From: Schistosoma haematobium
Taxonomy: Eukaryota > Platyhelminthes > Trematoda > Strigeidida > Schistosomatidae
Reading direction: 5' to 3'
Length of the DNA: 64,000 bases
Assembly: GCF_000699445.3 (NCBI RefSeq)
Contig: NC_067202.1
Coordinates: forward strand, 2,479,929 to 2,543,928
Shown here: positions 25,001-37,692 of the stretch, in pieces
Position numbering within the stretch: the stretch's first letter is position 1
How the letters are laid out: every line of letters starts with the position of its first letter
The notes under the pieces: generated by a model
What the model was told of the DNA's origin: nothing
What the model saw: the letters and a program-made list of their open reading frames with translations, nothing else
Databases searched by the model: none
Translations under genes and position numbers: made by a program

Positions 25001-28000
25001 TGAAGGGACAAATGGCGTATGAACCAAGTTGTTGCTTCAGGACTGGCCTGCGTCAACACCTGAACTAAGGATAACGAGTTTAGTAGTCGAACACGTCGAC
25101 AACTTCACTTATCTTGGAAGTGTGATCTGCCCTAATGGGTTGGTGTTTGACGAAATCTGTGCACGAATTCGAAAAGTTCGTTTGGCTTTTGTCAACTTAC
25201 GTTACCTTTGGCGAAGGTAAGATATCCGTCTATCAATTAAGGGGCGAGTATACTTCGCAGCAGTTAGTTCTGTTCTACTTTACGACTGCGAAATATGGCC
25301 ATTAAGAGTAGAAAATACTCATAAGTTACTAGTATTTGATCACAGATGTCTTAGAAATATTGCTCGCATCTGCTGTGATCACCGAGTAAGTAATGCTGAG
25401 GTTATACGTAGGGTATCAGGTAATGACGGTCAGTCAGTTGATGAGGTTGTAAATCTTCATCGGCTGAGATGTTTGGACCACGTGTTTTGTATGCCTGAAC
25501 ACCGATTATCATGATGCACAATACTAACTAGTGTTGGAGATGGTTGGAAGAAAGTTAGGGGAGACCAAACCAAAACGTGGCACCGATCGGTGTATACACT
25601 CTCTATCCTCCCTTAAACTGTGGGTTCAAAATCACTTCATATCTTTCTTTCTACGTACTACTTCTTCCTGTACAATGTCCTTATATGTATCTTTCTTTTA
25701 TATATTACCACTACTGAATTAACTATTTCTATGAACTCGGTGTTTATGGTGGTGTTTTGTTCTCTGAGCTGGATGGTTTGGTCGTGGAGCTTTCATCGTT
25801 CTTCTGAACGACATCATCAGCACAAACTTCAGATAGAAGACTTCTATCTGAAGTTTGTGCTGATGATGTCGTTCAGAAGAACGATGAAAGCTCCACGACC
25901 AAACCATCCAGCTCAGAGAACAAAACACCACCAAAATCATCCACCTGAGCTACAAATCTTCTCCACTCGGTGTTTATCTTTTTATGCTAATGAGGTATGG
26001 TAACTTGGAACGATGCACATATGTGCCTGGATCTACGTTTTATCTGACTGATTAACTGATACCGACTACCATGGGATTACATCTCCTTACGTCGCCCCAC
26101 TGACTTGTGGATTAGACTTCTAGATCAAAGTCTCCAGGTGTGGTCCCCTAAGAAAACCACCTGTTTCGTTCTGGGCACCCGGGTAGTATCCCAGACCTCG
26201 CACAAATCGAATTTTTTATGTGGCACATATTTGGTGCCTCCTTGTATCAATATTTATGTGTTTAAATAAATAAAATATCTATGTACAATACTTGATGTTA
26301 ATTAATCGAATGCAATTGACAGGAAACTTTGGTGGATATAGGTTTAGTATTATTTTGTATTTGTCAGCAAGATGTACCAAAAATCTTTAGAGTAACTGAT
26401 TAGGCACCGTTTATTTATTTATTTATTTAAACACATAAATATTGGTACAAGAGGGCGCCAAATATATATGCGCCACACAAAACAATGAGAATTCGAAGAG
26501 AAAAAAGAACAATAACGAACAGATTAGTGTAAGGTAGTGTAATAATAATAATAGTAATAATGGGGGAAACGAAAAGGTACAATCAGAAGAAATCTTTCAG
26601 TTAAGGAAGAAACAACCATTTTTTTATGAAAAAAGTAAAAGAAGGTTACAGCAGGATCACCATTGACTTCTATTCTGAGCCATATCTGATAACGTCTCTA
26701 GCCGCTATGTCGCACCATCTCTAGGACTCCAGCCAAGGAGTCGTGAAGGACCAACGCAAGCCAGCCCTTCGCAGTTTTCTTTCATACCACGACACCATGT
26801 CATACACTGACCACCTCTCCGCTTTTTCCAGTCAGTCCCAGAGTCGGCAAATAATGCACGACGTGGAATTCTCTGGGACGACAATCGTAGAACATGTCCA
26901 AGTCACCGAAGTCAGTGTTTAGCACCATAGAACTAGAACCTAACAGAATTCAACTTCACAGTCTACAACCTTATCACTAAACTCTTCAGTTGGCAATTAA
27001 TTTGCTTTAGAACTGAAATCTTGTATTTAGTAACTAATAAATCATGTTTACCGATGAATTTTATATTGAAGTTAATCGACTTGTGTCAATATTGTTGTCA
27101 TATTGATGTCTTATATGACTAATTCCTTCTATTTTTTCTTTCTTAAAGCTCATTATATACATTACATTCTCACAATTTGTTCGTATTCAATCTGTACAGA
27201 TTAATGGACCTAAAGGTACATTTGATTTTTGTCATCATTATCATTATTAGTCATTAGATATATGTAATTATCCATTTTTTTAGATGTGTTCAATTGATAT
27301 TAATATGATTCTTAGCTCTGCTATAGAAGTAAACGGGTGATTGTCACTTCTTGGTTATTCAAACTGTAGGAGGATACTTCTTAAGGAGAGAAACTTAGGT
27401 TAGATGTGATTTTGTTGATACAGGAGTTTTGATTGTAAAGTTCAACGGGGAAACTGTTTGAAGTCGATGAAATATGAGTTTTGTTAATTAGTTTTGTGCT
27501 TAAAATGCCTTACCATGAGAGACAAAAATTCATGGGATCAAGTGAGATGTGCTATATTTAGCGTTAATCTTTTCATTTCTATGTAGGAAAACAAATGCTG
27601 ATTACATAAGGGTAACATTATTTCCGTGATAGCCGAGGATAGTTGATCATGAGTTAGTGTACTTTTGTCACAGGAGATTGTAAAAGAGGGGAACACTGAA
27701 TAAATCTACACACATTATATGACAACATGAAATAGTATACTGTACAATCTATCCATAGTCTTTGGCGATTAATTTTCACTAAAAGAAAATATACCGTGAT
27801 CAGTTGAAATTTTCAGGTCGGTCAGACCATGCAGAAATATTTCTTCTTGAGAGAGAGACATGAACAACAAATTGAGAATCTTTTCAGTCTTTTATATTTA
27901 AACCTACTACCTAATAATAGGCTTGTTTTACCAAACGTTTTTTTGAACTTCTTGCATAATATTACCTGGAGTGAAAATCTATGAGGCAAGGGGGTTGTGT

Positions 28001-31000
28001 ATGTGTGTTGTTTTTCGGGCTGATCTTATGATTATTTGCGGTAAAAATCTTCCTACCTTTCTGAGTAGTGTCGTTCAATCATAAAAATGATCTCTGAACT
28101 GTGCAAATATCTTCAGATTATATTCTTAGTGATGAATTATCTCTAATTGATCAAAGAAACGAGGGTACCACTAAACGAACAATGTGTTTAATGCCATTGT
28201 TTTCATTCTTTTCAGACGATTTCTCTTATGGGAGTTTGTGTGTATATGTGTGTGTGCAATTAGTACGTCACTCTAAGAGTTGAAACTGATTTTGTAAATG
28301 TCTACACGCTATAATTTTATTCCATAGGATTAACTTTAATAATATTGAAACCACAAACTGTTCTTAGCTAAGACCACCATTGTAAATCAAAAGACACATG
28401 TTGTGCAATATCGTGGATCGATTTTAGTTAGACATGTACATCACCGGAGGTTGACTCAGTAATCTAGATAATAAGCACCCACCACGAGACCTCAAGGTCC
28501 TGTGTTCGATGTCTGTTCACTGTTGAGGAGTCCCATGCTGGGATGAAATAACTATCAAATACTTCCTAGTTTTCAATTTCGGTTTAGCTAAGATCTGTTC
28601 GTAGTCTGCTCTATGAAAGTTCTACTTTCTCCATCAACCGCCATTGGTAATATTGAAATCATTCAGAAATATTTCAATATTATCTAAATAGAAATGGAAG
28701 GTTAGGACAGAATTTGACCTAGCTTTCAACACTATCCTCCTGTAAATTAAAAAAAACATGAAATAAGAAAAGAGTTTTTACATCATATAAACTCATGTTG
28801 TCTTTATCATTCCTACACTTATCAAATCTAACTTATTACACATCTGTCTGTTTGTTATCTTTTGTCAATTCATTGACTCGACAACGAGCAACTGCACCGT
28901 ACATAATAAGAACTTTGATTCAGTTCACGCGTGAGACTGAAGGTTCTGAATTCGATCCCCTGTTGTGGAGAGAGTCTCATACTAGGATGAAACAGCTATC
29001 CTAGAGCTTCCAGACTTTTTGGTGATTGTCTAACTGAATTCATTTCGTGATCTCAGTTAAATACTAAATTAACATTTTCATTCTATATTGTACCTTGAAT
29101 AATTTGTCATATTTTTTTCTTCTTCTAGAGAATGCACCAAAAACAGTAAAACTATTTGTTAATCAAACATCAACACCTGATTTTGATAGTTGTGAAATTG
29201 GTGAAGCTGTACAAACATTAGAGTAAGTTCTTGTTTGTTTATAATCTGCATTTATTTTTTCGAAAGTATGTGGTCTTCAGAGTTCAACACTAATGAAAGT
29301 AGATCATTCGATTCATGTTATGTTTACTAGTGGAGATTGAGTTTCTTCTTCGATAGGGCTGATTATCACCTGTCCGTGTAATGAGTTCCAGTTGTTGGTT
29401 AGTCATCGAGAACAATGGAATTCCATTCTGAGTTTGTTTAATCATGGTTGTTGGATATGTTTCTTTTGTGATGACCTTTCGAAATGATTAGTCCTAAAGG
29501 GAGGAAAACAATAAGATATGCTAGTAGTAGTACCCTCAAAATACTTCAGATCCGTTGGCCGAACACTATTAGCAACAACGTACTGTGGGAGAGAACAAAC
29601 CACATCCCAGCGGAGGAAGAAATCGGGAAGGAGCGCTGGAATTGGATAGGACACACATTGAGGAAAGCACCTAACTGCGTCACAAGACAAGCCCTCACAT
29701 GGAATCCGCAAGGCCAAAGGAAAAGAGGAAGACCAAAGAACACATTACGCCGAGAAATGGAAATAGACATGAGAAAAATGAACAAGAATTAGATGGAACT
29801 AGAAAGGAAGGCTTAGGACAAAGTGGGTTAGAGAATGCTGGTCGGCGGTCTATGCTCCATTGGGAGTAACAGGTGTAAGTAAGTAAGTAGTAATACCCTA
29901 GCTTTATTCAAGATATACAGGATCCTTATGTGAAATCCTCTCATATTGTACAACAAAATAGGGAAAATAAATCTGATCGTTTCAGTTGTTCCTCGTACGG
30001 CAGTTTTGAAAATCCTCTTACCAAATTAGTGGCTACTCTTCAGACACACTCGTGAAGTGTTTTCTTATAGAAAACTATTTGATATATAGTTAGTATATAA
30101 TCTCTCCAATTAGTTGTTAATTATGGACACATAACATTGTATCCTTCGACGCTGAACACTTTGAGTCACTCTGAGTTTGGGAATGACAACTTTTTTTAGT
30201 TTAGTCACTCATCAATGAAAGTTATGGTTTCCATAAAATTACATAATCTACTCAGTAATATGTAACACAATGTATTTGAACATTGTCGACAATTTATGCT
30301 GGTTTGTAATTCAATCAATAACTATATTATATCATCCATAATATAGTTAGTAGATGCAAACTACTTGGTTGAGGTCCGCGTGACTGTCTTAACGAATGGT
30401 TGGAGACTCTCGGTGACGTGGCTCAGAATCGATCACAATCGCGTAGGTGTATACACTCTCTGTCTTCCCTTAAAATAAGAGATTAAAATCGCTTCATATC
30501 TTTCTTTCTACGAACTAATTCTTTCTTCCTGTATTATATCCTTATACCCAATCCTCTTTTATATATTACAACCACTGAACTAACTAATTCTATGAATCCG
30601 GTGTTCATGTTGTTGTGTTGATGAGGTATGGCAACTTGGACCGATGCATATATGTGCCTGGTCCTACTTTGTAACCGACTGACCGATTATGTCATCGTAC
30701 CTACTCAATAAACTTAAATTGATCTACCTTTAAATTTTGTAAGACCTTTGCTTGTGTAATTTATCAAATAGACTCATATTTATTGTAAAATACAGGCTAG
30801 TCCTAACCATTGAGATTAGATGGTGGTTGGAGGTAGTCGACAGGAAACCCTGGACCCGGGTTTCGTGCTACTTGGCACTCGTCAGTAAGGTGTACCTGTA
30901 ATCTTGAGGGAACTGGTGCTCCCTAGCGGATTCGATCTCGTGTCACCCAGCTTCACAGTCAGAGACGTTACCACTGAGCTATTCAACCACTATCTAATCT

Positions 31001-32368
31001 CAATATGTAGTGCCCACAGTGTCGAGTTACCTAGACTGGTGGCCACACTTCAACATGGTCGATAGCATTCGATCTGCACTAACAAGGACTAGACACGCAT
31101 GAAATCGATCGCCATCCAGTGATCAATCAATTGTGATTAGTCCTAACCATTGTCTAATTAATTCTGATTTTATTTAATTTAATTCACATAAAGCCTGATA
31201 CAATTTGGGCATCAACATTCATATTGTCGATATAAAATAAAGAGATAATTTTGTAAGGAAAAGAAAATTAACAAAAGAGGGGGTGGGGAGTATGTTATAT
31301 CTTGAAAAAGCTGATTTTTCGATATACCGCGTATAACAGAGCACTAGAACACCAAAACCCTTCCAAGTCGCAATAAGAAGACAGAAGGCTAACGAAAGGA
31401 ATATTATTCCAAACAGTGGCAATCATAGTACAAAATTGTCAGGTATTTATAGTTTTTAGTGAGAACGAAATCATCATTACAGTCTTCCAATCCGCATACA
31501 GGGGATTATTAGCATTATCCAATCGGGAAGCTACACGTTGGAATTCTAGAACATTCTTCCGAAAGGTGATTGGGTCGGACGTCTTCGGTTCCTTCTGAGC
31601 CTCTTACAGCTTCCTCGAGTTCACCGGTGGTCCGTCGTCACAGAGTACAATAAAAAATGTGAACAAGAATAGTGTATAACAGGCTATACAATTTAATGTT
31701 CTTTCAGTTAAGAGATATCCCTCTCACACTTTTATGAAAAAACTTAGATAACAACTACAAAAGGAAAAAAACACTGTCAATGGCTTCTATTTTATATTGT
31801 ATCTTGTAAAATTTCAAGTCATTATATCGAACGATTTCTAGAACCTACTCATCTGTTGAGTTGTAATGGACGACTGACTAATGTATTTCTATACAGCTTT
31901 CTTTTCATATTACCCCCATTATATCAGTAACTAACTGATCATCTATCTACTCTTCACATTCAATTCTCAGCATTGATAATTCATGCCATGATGCAACAAA
32001 GTTCACTGGGATAGCATTCTGAAAACACTTCCAAACGATAATACCTATCAATTAATTAAGAAAATAAAACATGCATAATGCATATTTTATTCACCACTCC
32101 ACTACTTGGACATGAAAAGTTAACTCATAGTATAAAAAAACAAGATTCTGTGTAAGGAAATACAAAAATTGAATAAAGATTATGATGTAATCGAAAGATC
32201 ATAATAATCTGTATCCTAATGTAAATAATATATGTTATGTCCGAGGGATTACGGTATCATCGAGGATCGGCGAAATAAATGAAAGTCAACAACAGGACAA
32301 GCTAACTATCCCACTGCGCCCCAAACCTGCTAATTAGAGGGAGAGGACTAGATTCAGCTTGGAAATAC

Positions 32369-32408
<40 letters not shown>

Positions 32409-35400
32409 TCCGCAAGTAGTCAGAAGCGCGAACGAATAAGCACACAACTCATGAGCATGTATGTGACACAAAAATGTCTTCGGGGAACGTCACAAAATAG
32501 TGTACTAAAAGAGGAAACGAACAAATGACACTTGAAGTCCTTCCAATTAAGAAATATAGACAGGTGAAAAATTGGGCTCTTTGGGCGCGAAGATGAGAGA
32601 TTCGAGTTCTCATAATCAAATTACAAAAATGAGACTTTTATCAAGTGGTTTCTGGAGATCTATCATCCCTAACATAATAACTATGAAAGACGATTTAACT
32701 CCTACAGGATATTTACAACTTCATAATAAATTCTCAGTGAAGGCTTGTGGAGATTGTTAACTTTCATTGTAACCATGAATCGATCTAAGTTTAATCATCA
32801 TTGAAAACGTGGAACCACTGGACAATTCTATTATGGAACTCCTCAACAGTGCGTATCCACAAGTTCTCAAGGGCAAATCGAATAAGTGTTAATACTCTAT
32901 ACACCCAATGAGATGTAAAAACAAGAGATAAGTTCAACCATGAGTCAGTCCGCTTCTTAGTGAATTCATTTTTGACTCAGTACAATTGAAAATGTACACC
33001 TAATGTTTAATATGATCACAAACAATTTGTCTATCACAACGTGAACATCCAGCTGACGAGCCCTGAATAAGACGAAACGCACGTCCTGGATCCCACTGCT
33101 AACCAACCATCCATCTTTGCTTATAATAACAAAAATTTGTATATAGTTTTATTCCTAACGTATAAACTCCATCTTTATCATTTGCATCACTTATTTTGAC
33201 TCATTTGACATTCATCGAGTAAATTCTGGCTCTATCCTCTAGCGTGTGTGTGTGTGTGTGTGAACTGATGTGAAATCTGACAATTGGGACTGATGTTGAT
33301 TTATTCCAGGACTTAGTTTGTTTACCACTAAACATTTGTTGAGTCTATCAAAACGTCTACGTCATCCAATTGAGATACGCGCAAAATCGAAGTTTGCAAA
33401 ACAATGATGATTTGTCTGAAACAGCAGTTCTTTATTGGATAATATACAAACATTAGTTACAAACCTCAATTTTTGAGGTGTCTACGCCGTTCACTCCGTC
33501 TCTTTGTCTGAAATAAATAAGGGTATCCTGTAACAATAATATAAAGAATAATTACAACAATATGATAGTCCAAAAGACAACTGTTTCTAAACTTGCTAAC
33601 AGTTTAGTGAACAGAACACGGGTAGGGACAATCGAATGTATTTAAAACAACACTACAGGACTTGTTAATAAAACTTAACAATCATAAAGTAAATGCTTAA
33701 TTTGCTAAATGTTCATCGATTGTCCCAAAATGACTCAGACTTCATTATTCTTGCATTTTCATACAAATTGCATTTTGTTTCCATTCTTTACTGTTTGATC
33801 TTCTTGTCTCTACTGCCAGACCTTCTGTTCACCACTAACATCATATACTACTCATGTCAATATAAGTAGCACACACCACAACAGTTTATCAACAACCAAA
33901 CTTCGAAACTAAGAGCAAACAGTATAGAAACCATTGCATTTAAACAAAGGTTAAACGACCGCAAAAAAATCGCGAATAACTGCTACAATGATTGAGATAA
34001 AGTAATTATTTATGATAAATACAATTAATGTTATAAGTATATGTAAATATTTCAAGATTATTACACGACAAAGCTGCGTTACGTTACAACATAAACGCAG
34101 AAATTACTAGGAATACAACTATTTACTGAATATTAATAAGTAGTATAAAATAATACGCAAAAGAGTCGAAGGGAAGTAAATCAGAACAGAGAATATAAAA
34201 CAAACATTGTTGAAATGAACTAATGTTTGAACTGTACAGTATATTACCGTTGCGTATTAGTAAATAGGCGAAATTAACTTGACGATATTTTTGTAACCTT
34301 TAATACTCGAATTGTGTAAACCTTTGTATGATTGTTTCACTTAGTTATGATTCCATATTACTCGTTTCATTATATAAAATATGAAATAGTGTAACTCACT
34401 TTTGAAACATACAATTATGTATTGTCTCTTTTTCGAAGAATTTTCGTTCATCTTGTTTCTTTTATTTACTCTGTTGTGCACATTGGAATTAAGGTTGAGT
34501 TATTCATGAATTATTATCTTATTTATTTATTTAAACACATAAACATTGGTACAAGGAAGCACCAAATAGTTATGCACCACACTTCGTCATTCGATTTGTG
34601 TAGAGGCTGAGATACTGCCTGGATACCCAAACCGGAGCAGGTGGTTTTCTTAGGGGACGACACCCGGAGCCTTTGATCTAAAGGTCTGATCCACAAAACA
34701 GTAGAGCAACGTAAGGAGATGCAGTCCCATAGTACCTGGCAACCAATGATTGGTTCATACGCCACTTGTTCCTTTAGGACCCTGTAGCCCATGTGCGCCA
34801 TTGGTTTGGTACGAGGGTTTTCTAACTCCCCTAGATGGATCCTCCATATCCACTAACCCGGTTAAAGCTCCGGACATTCGCTTTTCTTCCTCTCAATTTC
34901 GTAAACAACACCTGTGGTGTAAGAAGGCAGTGAATAGGACTTCCCTATCAGTGGTTGTACGCACCCAGACATGTTTGAGGATTTTGAGAGGGAGAACGGA
35001 CTCTTCCCACTCACGGCAGTAACAGGGCATTTGGGTGTGCCAATCATCATGAAAATGTGTCAAATGTTTTCGACTCACCAATTGTCTTCAAAATAAAAAG
35101 CATCTTTTCATTTATGTAAGTAAAACACTTGTCTTCTACACTCAACAATTCAATGTTTCTTTTTATACTTGATCTAAACGGCAAATACTGGATAATGTCG
35201 TCACAATTGTTTCATGAATTAACCGACTCTTACTTAGTGATCTTGAAGGTACAGCATTTACTCACTTTCAATTCATCTGAATTTGTGGCTTGATGAAGTT
35301 TCGGTTGCTCATTTGTTAAAGAAAGTTCGAGTTATTTAGTTGTCTTTTTTATCACTATCAATGTCAGTAGCTTCTTTAACGCATATTTTTGATGACATAT

Positions 35401-37655
35401 TCTTGTTTTACTAATTCCTATTTCCTCAATGGGTTTTTCGATTGTCTGATTGATTATTATCACTTTTGGTTTGTTAATTTCATTATTCCAAGTTCATTTC
35501 ACTTTACGAATTCTCTTCAGAATGCAGAAATCTTTTCTTCTTTATTTCATATTAACCTATAAATGATTAACGTTAAAGTATTATTGTTTGTTAGAGGTTC
35601 GGCCTATTTGAGTTCCCAATATTTGTATTCACATTAGATTTCTTAATCGTTCTTACGTAGAATTTATTGTAGGTCGATTAGAAACCCTAATGCCCTCAAA
35701 TGCCCTGGTATAGCCGAGAATGGAGAGAGTCAGCCCTCCCTCTAAAAATGCTCTCAAGTGGCCACGTGCATACAAACACTGACAGGGTAGTCCTACTCAC
35801 TGCCTTCTCGTGAAAGTAGATGTTGTTTACGAAATTGAGAGGAAGAAAAGCGAATGTCCAGTGTTTTAACCAGATTGGTGGATATGGAGGATCCATCTAG
35901 GGGAGTTGGAAAACCTTCATACCAAACCAATGATGTATATGGACTCCAGGATCCTGAAGGAACAAATGGCGTATGAACCAATTACTGGTCACCGGCTACC
36001 ATGGAACTGCATCTCCTTACGTTGCTCTACTGTTTTGTGGATTAGACCTTTAGGTCAAAGGCTCAGAGTGTCGTCCCCTAAGTAAACCACCTGCTTCGGT
36101 TTGGGCACCCGGGCAGTATCCCAACCTCCACACAGATCGAATGACGGAGTGTGGTGCATGTCTGTTTGGTGCCTCCTTGTACGAATGTTTCTGTATTTAA
36201 ATAAATAAATAAATAAATAGGCAACCCGAATACGCAAACGTTTAATAGCATTGTATTGATTATGTCTTATACATTCTATTTACAGTGTAATGTAATTTTC
36301 ACTTTTAATCCTTGGCAAATATGAACTATTTTTTTCTCCCAACTATTTCTATTCTAAACACCAAAACTAATTTTTTTTTTCTTCCTTGTCACATATTTAT
36401 TCTCTCTTGTTTACTTTAAGATTAACAGAAGAGGATATTAAACATGGTGGAATAACACAATTGAATTTTGTAAAATTTCAGAATGTTAGTACACTTACAG
36501 TAAGTGATCAATCTATATTATTATTACTTATCATTATTGTTTATTAAGTGTGTGTGTGAAATCTTCTTGTTGTCTCAATAAGCAAACTGTAAAAAATCAG
36601 ACTTAGTTATTTAAACTTATAAACATTGGTACTAAAGGGCATCAAATTATGTATGTGGAGGGCTGCAATACTGACCGGTTGCTCAAACGAAAACAGGTGG
36701 TTTTCTTAGGAGACCACTCCCTGAGCATTTTACTCAGAAATTTAATCTATGAGGCAGTGAAACAACGTTAAGAGATGCGATCTCATGGTAGCCATTGGCT
36801 AAAAATAGGTTGATACGTCATTTGTTCCCTCAGAATCGTAGAGTCGATATGGGCGATCGGTTTGAAATCATGGTTTTCCAACTCTCCTAGTTATGTAGAA
36901 TGTCCGTGTCCTCCATACGGTTTAATCACCGGACATTCATTTTTCATCCTCAATTTTGTAGAGAATTTCCTGTATACTAGAAAGCTCCAAGTAGAAGTTA
37001 CTAGTCAGTGGCTATTTACGCATAGTCATGTGAGAGCAGTTCAAGAGGGAGTGGACTTTTTCCATTTTTAGACATAGCACGGCATTTGAAGACTATTCAA
37101 AGATGACTTGTTGAGGATCTATTTGACACTCAAGATAAATTAAAATGAACCTCTGAATATACTGATTTTTATGCAACTTATTTACAGTCAGTCTTCATTG
37201 AAAGTCAGAATTGTATGATATAAATTAGATAGTATTTAACATAAGTTAATTGATAACTTCCCATGTAAATACATATTTACCATTATCATACAATCTATAT
37301 AATGACTCCTTTTTAAAATGTGATTATGTCATGTCAAAGATATTTGGTTAAAGAAATCAACTTTATATGTCATTCATTCTTTAATCAATAAAATCTTTTT
37401 TCATAGTAACTGCTAGATTTTCATCTGATATCACTGATTATAAATAATTAGCTGCCTCATTTTAATATGAGACCCTTCATCGATACACACCTACAACTGT
37501 GTTTTGTGATCTTATCAACCCCTATGACCTTCAGGTGTCATTTAGTCAACTAAATTGAAATTCCATTTCTAGATTAAATCAGTTTGTCATCAATAATACA
37601 ATGATCGTCAAATGCCATGAATTACACACTGATTCACTAACTCCTATTATATTTC

Positions 37656-37692
<37 letters not shown>

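Noticed and set aside
25620..26003. Two near-identical frames on opposite strands
   Set aside because: Both come from the perfect palindrome, so they are mirror readings and not two genes.
34750..35022. Overlapping frames on both strands in SINE-C copies
   Set aside because: They recur at every SINE-C copy with different stops and frames; the element appears non-coding.
37660..37691. CT run as a promoter GAGA-type element
   Set aside because: It lies deep in intron 6; a plain microsatellite is the simpler reading.
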